A stretch of 39,163 nucleotides of DNA from an uncultured Verrucomicrobiales bacterium (GTDB lineage: Bacteria > Verrucomicrobiota > Verrucomicrobiia > Verrucomicrobiales > Akkermansiaceae): NCBI GenBank assembly GCA_937969495.1, contig CALBVY010000043.1:1-39163 (forward strand). The letters are read 5' to 3'. The notes beneath the pieces were generated by a model that was given only the letters and a program-made list of their open reading frames with translations, did not search any database and was not told where the DNA came from. The position numbers and the translations under genes were made by a program. This document shows, piece by piece, positions 35,641 to 39,163 of this stretch; within the stretch, counting starts at the first letter, position 1; the number at the start of each line of letters is the position of its first letter.

Positions 35641-37503
35641 TTAAAGTTCATCCAAGGGACTCCTCACCACGTCACCTGGTCGGTTTAACACGTGTGTATA
35701 AATCATCGTCGTACTAACATCCGCATGACCTAACAATTCTTGAACTGTTCTAATATCTTGACCGCGCTGTAGCAGATGTGTGGCAAAAGAATGCCTTAAA
35801 GTATGGCAGCTGACACGTTTAATGATACCCGCCTTTGCCACCGCAGTCTTCACTGCTCGTTGCACCACCGTTTCGCCTAGATGATGTCTCCTAACAACTC
35901 CAGATTTTGGATCTTGAGAAAGTTTATCACTGGGGAATAGCCACATCCATGCCAGAGATCTAGCAGCATAAGGCGCTTTAATAGCCATTGCATCAGGCAT
36001 CCACACACCCGCTGTTCCAGACTTGGTATCCGCTTCTTGAATTTCACGCACCTTATCAATCTGCGCTTTTAATGCATCCACAATCGAATGGGGCAGGGGA
36101 GTATGCCGAGATTTCCCCCCCTTACCTCGCATCACCATCAAATAGCCGTTTTCAAAATCCACATCTTTTACCCTCAGCCGCATACACTCCATTAATCTAA
36201 GTCCCGCGCCATACATCAGCTTTGCCATCAGTAAGGAAATGCCATGCATCTCACCGAACAGCTTTGCTACCTCACCCTCCGTCATCACTACAGGTAAAGA
36301 CTTTCTACTAGATCCTTTACAGAAATTACCCAAAGTAAAATCTTCTATCAGAAACACAGATTTATAGAGAAATGACAATGCATTTACTGCTTGCTTCTGC
36401 GTATTCACCCCCACTCTACGCTCCATCGCTAAATAAGTTAGAAATCGCGTTGCCGCATCAACATCTGGTTTCCCCTCTAAGCCTTCTGCCTTATACCAAC
36501 GAAAAAAATCGACCGCCCAGTTTTTATAAGTTTTTTCAGTGCGTAATGCATATCGTCGCACACGTAATTTTATCACCAGCTGCTCAATCCACTTTACCGC
36601 ATCACCCTCCACACCAGCCTGAGTCACAAGCTTCTCCCTCTGCTCACTAGATAATTCCCGAACCAGATCTTCATGCAATGGCTCAAAGTCATCAATTCTT
36701 GCATAAATCATCTGCCACCGCATCGTTACAGCCCATGGACTCTTTAAAATATCCCGATGTGCCCAGCAAACTGCCTGCACTGCTTGCTTGATCTGCCAAG
36801 GCTCCATCACTTTCCCCATAAAATCCACCCAGCGCATTAACCTCTCATCGCCACTAAGCTCAGCCCAACAGACTGTTGCCCGCAACTGTGCCTGCTTTTG
36901 TAAGACATACTCCACCGTCCCCTCAACACCACGAGCATCGGCTTGAGCCGCATTTTTCTTACCTCCATGAGATGGAGAAAATTCTGCCTGATTTCGATAA
37001 AAATCTGCCCATCTCTCCAGATGTCTTCCATAGTAAACAAACGATGCTTGCGGAATCTTTCTCTTAGCCAGTAAAACCAAATAATCTTTCCAGAATACAC
37101 TGCCACTCAAAGCCTGGGACAAACCCTCACAACCTTCCGAACTAACATAAGCTGAACCACCTACCTTATTAAAATTAGCTTCATCACCATCCTCAACTTC
37201 CAATAAACGGCTAGGTTCCTGACAACTTAAGCAATACGCATAAAAATCTGCAAACCTCTCCGCCATTTCACTCACCCCAGCTATTGACTTTGCTAAAATC
37301 CACCGCTCAATATCATCAACTAAACTTGGCACCTCTATCACTTTCACTAATCCCAAACTCTCAAATTTCTCTAATCTTTCGAATTGATCACACCCAGATA
37401 AGCGGCCAACACCCTCCACCAATCCAGTATCACTCCTACCAGGCACCGACGATAAGTAATCAAAAGAACACATGTTCATAAGAGTATTTACAAGCTCCCT
37501 CAC
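35641..37503 (-). CDS. intI: Integron integrase (tyrosine recombinase) with long N-terminal extension
   Basis: 620 residues from a GTG start with AGGG seven bases upstream. Residues about 305-620 are an IntI-type recombinase: core-binding arm (YALRTEKTYKNWAVDFFRWY), catalytic Arg436 (YGAGLRLMECMRLRVKDVDF), His567-x-x-Arg570 (CHTLRHSF), His593 and nucleophile Tyr602 (HADVSTTMIYTH). The integron-specific insert is present at about 490-525 (EADTKSGTAGVWMPDAM...WLFPS), as is the GDVVRSPLDEL ending typical of IntI. Ordinary IntI is about 320-340 residues. Here roughly 300 residues precede it, including FWKDYLVLLAKRKIPQASFV, which resembles another SAM-like core-binding unit. It catalyses attI x attC and attC x attC recombination. 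Cassettes lie upstream of its start, the canonical divergent arrangement. Confidence 0.92.
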   Translation of the reverse strand: MRELVNTLMNMCSFDYLSSVPGRSDTGLVEGVGRLSGCDQFERLEKFESLGLVKVIEVPSLVDDIERWILAKSIAGVSEMAERFADFYAYCLSCQEPSRLLEVEDGDEANFNKVGGSAYVSSEGCEGLSQALSGSVFWKDYLVLLAKRKIPQASFVYYGRHLERWADFYRNQAEFSPSHGGKKNAAQADARGVEGTVEYVLQKQAQLRATVCWAELSGDERLMRWVDFMGKVMEPWQIKQAVQAVCWAHRDILKSPWAVTMRWQMIYARIDDFEPLHEDLVRELSSEQREKLVTQAGVEGDAVKWIEQLVIKLRVRRYALRTEKTYKNWAVDFFRWYKAEGLEGKPDVDAATRFLTYLAMERRVGVNTQKQAVNALSFLYKSVFLIEDFTLGNFCKGSSRKSLPVVMTEGEVAKLFGEMHGISLLMAKLMYGAGLRLMECMRLRVKDVDFENGYLMVMRGKGGKSRHTPLPHSIVDALKAQIDKVREIQEADTKSGTAGVWMPDAMAIKAPYAARSLAWMWLFPSDKLSQDPKSGVVRRHHLGETVVQRAVKTAVAKAGIIKRVSCHTLRHSFATHLLQRGQDIRTVQELLGHADVSTTMIYTHVLNRPGDVVRSPLDEL

Positions 37504-37791
37504 GTCAATACCCTATTTAGTAATAACTAATTTTTTTTATGAATGAAGAAATAATGCAGGCAGCAGAGCTACACGATTCACTCGATAATATCGAGTAGTC
37601 ATGGGCTAAAGTGTATGGATTGAGATCGATGGTTTATTTTGCTATTCAAGTTTTGTAAGCGTAGAGATAACTGTATTTCTCAAAAACTACCGACATAACT
37701 CCTTTGCCGAATAAAACGCCATATCTAATTGATAACTATCTTATAATGAAAGACATATTCACCACGTCACCAGCCGAAAGATTGTCTGTAT
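37504..37791. other. Probable attI/integrase promoter region
   Basis: 288 bp between the integrase start and the first attC, where attI and the integrase and cassette promoters are expected. I cannot identify attI by sequence, as it is not conserved between integrons. No real gene is found. Two very short frames preceded by Shine-Dalgarno-like bases are not supported. A perfect 8-bp inverted repeat lies at 37580-37596. Confidence 0.4.
37580..37596. promoter_or_regulatory. 17-bp operator-like palindrome upstream of intI
   Basis: ACTCGATA and TATCGAGT are perfect inverted arms around a single central base (37588), 77 bp upstream of the integrase start. The spacing is too tight for an RNA hairpin and suggests binding of a dimeric regulator. 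SOS control of intI by LexA is known in some bacteria. This sequence does not match the proteobacterial CTGT-N8-ACAG box, so the regulator is unknown. Confidence 0.45.
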
Positions 37792-37909
37792 ATAGAACGT
37801 ATAGATCAACCGCCGCCTGTAAAACAGTCATAGGCCGAGCACGGTTTTTACCTCTCAAAGGTTTCCGTCTACAAGACGAGTAACTGTCGGATGCAGCGTC
37901 TTGTTCGAT
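37792..37909 (-). repeat. attC site 1 (118 bp), minus orientation
   Basis: Read on the minus strand it starts with R''-like ATCGAAC, 9 bp after the toxin gene stop, followed by AAGACGCTGCATCCGAC (L''), and ends GGCGGTTGATCTATAC (L') and GTTCTAT (R'-like). The outer boxes carry the AAC...GTT recombination core. It is the same length as attC site 2 and identical at 96 of 118 positions without gaps, including the central spacer. Its orientation is opposite to site 2. The outer ends are partly complementary, as needed for folding of the recombining strand. It ends the toxin-antitoxin cassette. Confidence 0.82.
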
Positions 37910-37917
37910 TTCTTTTT

Positions 37918-38175
37918 TCAATAATGATACCTTAGTTGTGCCAGTTGGATAATATCTCCACTGATTCTATAAACCAACCGATGCTCGTCGGTAATACGTC
38001 TAGACCAGAATCCTGAAAATGCGTGCTTCAATGGCTCAGGCTTTCCAATTCCTTGATAAGGGTCATCACGGCTGATGTCGACTAACAGCGCATTGATCTT
38101 TTTTATTACTTTGCGGTCATATTGCTGCCAATGTGTATAATCCTCCCCAGCTCTATCGGAGAACTGAATATTCAT
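37918..38175 (-). CDS. yoeB: YoeB/Txe-family mRNA interferase toxin
   Basis: 85 residues, typical size. YoeB cleaves mRNA in the ribosomal A site. The conserved catalytic set is present: Glu47 (KPEPLKH), Arg66 (TDEHRLVY) and the C-terminal His84-Tyr85 (LRYHY), matching Glu46, Arg65, His83 and Tyr84 in E. coli YoeB. Its start codon overlaps the antitoxin stop (ATGA), giving translational coupling. It is part of a gene cassette ending in attC site 1. In integrons such cassettes stabilise the array by post-segregational killing (inference from studied systems). Confidence 0.95.
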   Translation of the reverse strand: MNIQFSDRAGEDYTHWQQYDRKVIKKINALLVDISRDDPYQGIGKPEPLKHAFSGFWSRRITDEHRLVYRISGDIIQLAQLRYHY

Positions 38176-38429
38176 GACAATTCATCCAAACTTTTAACCA
38201 CTCCTTGCCCCTTCTCGAGCTGTGAAATCCCTTCGGAAAGCCGCTGTGCATTCTTGGGTGATCTCAGGAGGTATGCTGTCTCCTGAAGAGATTCATAATC
38301 TTCTAGAGAAACCATAACCACAGCCTGGTTCCGTTTGCGCGTGATAATCACTGGATCATGATCATCGCAAACTAAATTCATGGTGGCGGCAAGGTTCTCT
38401 CTCGCTGCTGAATAGGTGATCGCTTTCAT
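38172..38429 (-). CDS. yefM: YefM/Phd-family antitoxin
   Basis: 85 residues. The N-terminal dimerisation and DNA-binding fold (MKAITYSAARENLAATMNLV, then PVIITRKRNQAVVMVSLEDY) is that of YefM/Phd antitoxins. The C-terminal 30 residues form the flexible part that covers the toxin active site. It precedes yoeB with a four-base overlap, the usual antitoxin-first order. YefM normally represses its own promoter. The gene is on the minus strand and the short cassette leader upstream is AT-rich, leaving room for its own promoter. Known family; identity is secure, partner inferred from adjacency. Confidence 0.93.
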   Translation of the reverse strand: MKAITYSAARENLAATMNLVCDDHDPVIITRKRNQAVVMVSLEDYESLQETAYLLRSPKNAQRLSEGISQLEKGQGVVKSLDELS

Positions 38430-38462
38430 ATGGACAGGATAGCGTACAATTTAGGAGTGTCT

Positions 38463-38575
38463 ATTCTTATTCTTATCGAACATACACATTGATTAATCTC
38501 TACAATAGACAATCAGTCGTCTATCCCATAAACTACAACCAGTTATCCATTTAACTGTTCGGTAATAATAAGAAT
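38463..38575. repeat. 20-bp inverted repeat at the junction of two head-to-head cassettes
   Basis: Bases 38463-38482 and 38556-38575 are inverted copies with two mismatches, separated by 73 bp. Each arm contains a CGAAC/GTTCG core like the outer boxes of the two attC sites: ATCGAAC at 38475-38481 and GTTCGGT at 38557-38563. The right arm leads directly to the start codon of the zinc-ribbon gene, the left one to the antitoxin gene on the other strand. So both cassettes begin with nearly the same leader. The sequence between the boxes, 38482-38556, could be a degenerate attC, but lacks the GCGCTGCATCCGAC block of the other two. Confidence 0.7.
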
Positions 38576-38577
38576 CC

Positions 38578-38913
38578 ATGGCTGAAACGTATCATTGTTG
38601 GAGGTGTAAAATGCCTATTCCGATGCTCACAGATGAGGAATGGGAAGTTATAAGGCCGCTATTATGGGCAGACACAAAGAAGATTAAATCATATAGAGAG
38701 GAATCGGGTGTGGGTCTGAGGGAGGCTTTAGATACCTTGCGATTTCGGGCGTGTGAGAAGTATTACGAAATAACAGGTTTTCGGGAGACTAACCCTAATG
38801 CTTTGTGGCATCATTACCTTTCGCTCTATGGCCCAGAATGTATCAATTGTGGTCACTTGCTAAGAACACCCAAAGCATCATATTGTGCTAATTGCGGAGC
38901 CTCTAAGAATTAG
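38578..38913 (+). CDS. Cassette-encoded zinc-ribbon hypothetical protein
   Basis: 111 residues. The N-terminus begins with a CxxC pair (HCWRC, Cys7 and Cys10) before MPIPMLTDEEWEVIRPLL. The middle is helical. The C-terminus carries two further CxxC pairs (CINCGHLL and CANCGA), a zinc-ribbon layout. No enzyme motif is seen. The ATG is 15 bp after the putative recombination box, and the stop is immediately followed by the R''-like box of attC site 2, so the gene fills its cassette exactly. Proteins with this pattern occur among integron cassettes of unknown function (family knowledge, not checked). No ribosome binding site is evident. Confidence 0.75.
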   Translation: MAETYHCWRCKMPIPMLTDEEWEVIRPLLWADTKKIKSYREESGVGLREALDTLRFRACEKYYEITGFRETNPNALWHHYLSLYGPECINCGHLLRTPKASYCANCGASKN

Positions 38914-39031
38914 ACCGAACAAGGCGCTGCATCCGACCGTTAACCGTCTCTGAGTCGGAAACCATTGAGAGATAAAAACCTTGCTCGGTTTGCGTCTGTT
39001 TTACACGCGGCGGTTGAGCTTTACGTTCGAC
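38914..39031 (+). repeat. attC site 2 (118 bp), plus orientation
   Basis: It starts ACCGAAC (R''-like) directly after the gene stop codon, then AAGGCGCTGCATCCGACC (L''), and ends GCGGCGGTTGAGCTTTAC (L') and GTTCGAC (R'-like). The L'' and L' parts are partly complementary. The AACAAGGCGCTGCATCCGAC...TGAGCTTTACGTT type is widespread in environmental gene cassettes (from memory). It aligns with attC site 1 over the whole 118 bp at 81% identity. It ends the zinc-ribbon cassette in the direction canonical for an integrase on the opposite strand. Confidence 0.86.
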
Positions 39032-39163
39032 TATGAAGACATGCATTGGATTGGATCGCTAGCTTTGGCAGAGTTGATTATGTGTTAGTTTTCCGTAGGT
39101 GAAGGGTTTTGATCACGAAGTTCCAGCTTCAACATAAATTATAGCTTGAATCTTTGCAGGAGA
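39032..39163 (+). other. Start of a further cassette, cut off by the window edge
   Basis: After the attC recombination box there is no complete gene. A frame from the first ATG closes after nine codons. The last seven bases are AGGAGA preceded by GC, a strong Shine-Dalgarno-like sequence. The next cassette gene would therefore start just beyond the right edge on the plus strand. Confidence 0.4.

Noticed and set aside
37736-37921. Minus-strand frame of 61 codons
   Set aside because: It lies almost entirely inside attC site 1 and its residues come from the attC sequence itself, so it is not a gene.

Overview
The window looks like chromosomal DNA of a member of the Verrucomicrobiota, most likely the Verrucomicrobiales (Rubritalea/Akkermansia side). 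This is an inference from gene content: a PEP-CTERM protein, a secreted sulfatase, a SMUG1-type uracil-DNA glycosylase, a small PUR-domain protein, an octaheme cytochrome fused to TPRs, and a predominance of starts without a Shine-Dalgarno sequence. No rRNA, tRNA or CRISPR array was seen.

Positions 1-12,500 hold a TM2 membrane protein, a spermidine-synthase-like methyltransferase fold protein, a secreted HlyD-type adaptor followed by a terpenoid-cyclase-fold protein, a lipoprotein-like unknown, accB-accC for fatty acid synthesis, a SMUG1-like glycosylase, a CPBP membrane protease, an octaheme c-type cytochrome with TPRs and a PEP-CTERM protein. Positions 12,500-18,060 hold mscL, a sulfatase, an LpxR-like outer membrane deacylase, a coiled-coil membrane protein, a WalJ/YycJ-type metallo-beta-lactamase-fold hydrolase and a GNAT acetyltransferase.

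Positions 18,100-21,130 are the conserved rpmH-rnpA-yidD-yidC cluster (ribosomal protein L34, RNase P protein, membrane insertion). Then come a PIN/TRAM membrane protein, a thioesterase, a PUR-domain protein, a beta-barrel protein, ribD, a PspA homologue, an unknown gene, carB, an L,D-transpeptidase, hflX and mnmG. Three near-perfect parS centromere sites lie just upstream of and inside mnmG, so this is probably an origin-proximal segment in which ParB is loaded. parA, parB, rsmG and dnaA are not in the window.

After an 850-bp gene-free AT-rich gap, the right end (35.6-39.2 kb) is a chromosomal integron. It has an integron integrase gene (620 codons, with an N-terminal extension of about 300 residues), two gene cassettes (a YefM-YoeB toxin-antitoxin pair and a zinc-ribbon protein), and two attC sites. 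Both attC sites are exactly 118 bp, align without gaps at 96/118 identical positions, and point in opposite directions. The two cassettes are therefore head to head, joined at a 20-bp inverted repeat. The array appears to continue past the right edge. This integron is the most unusual part of the window.
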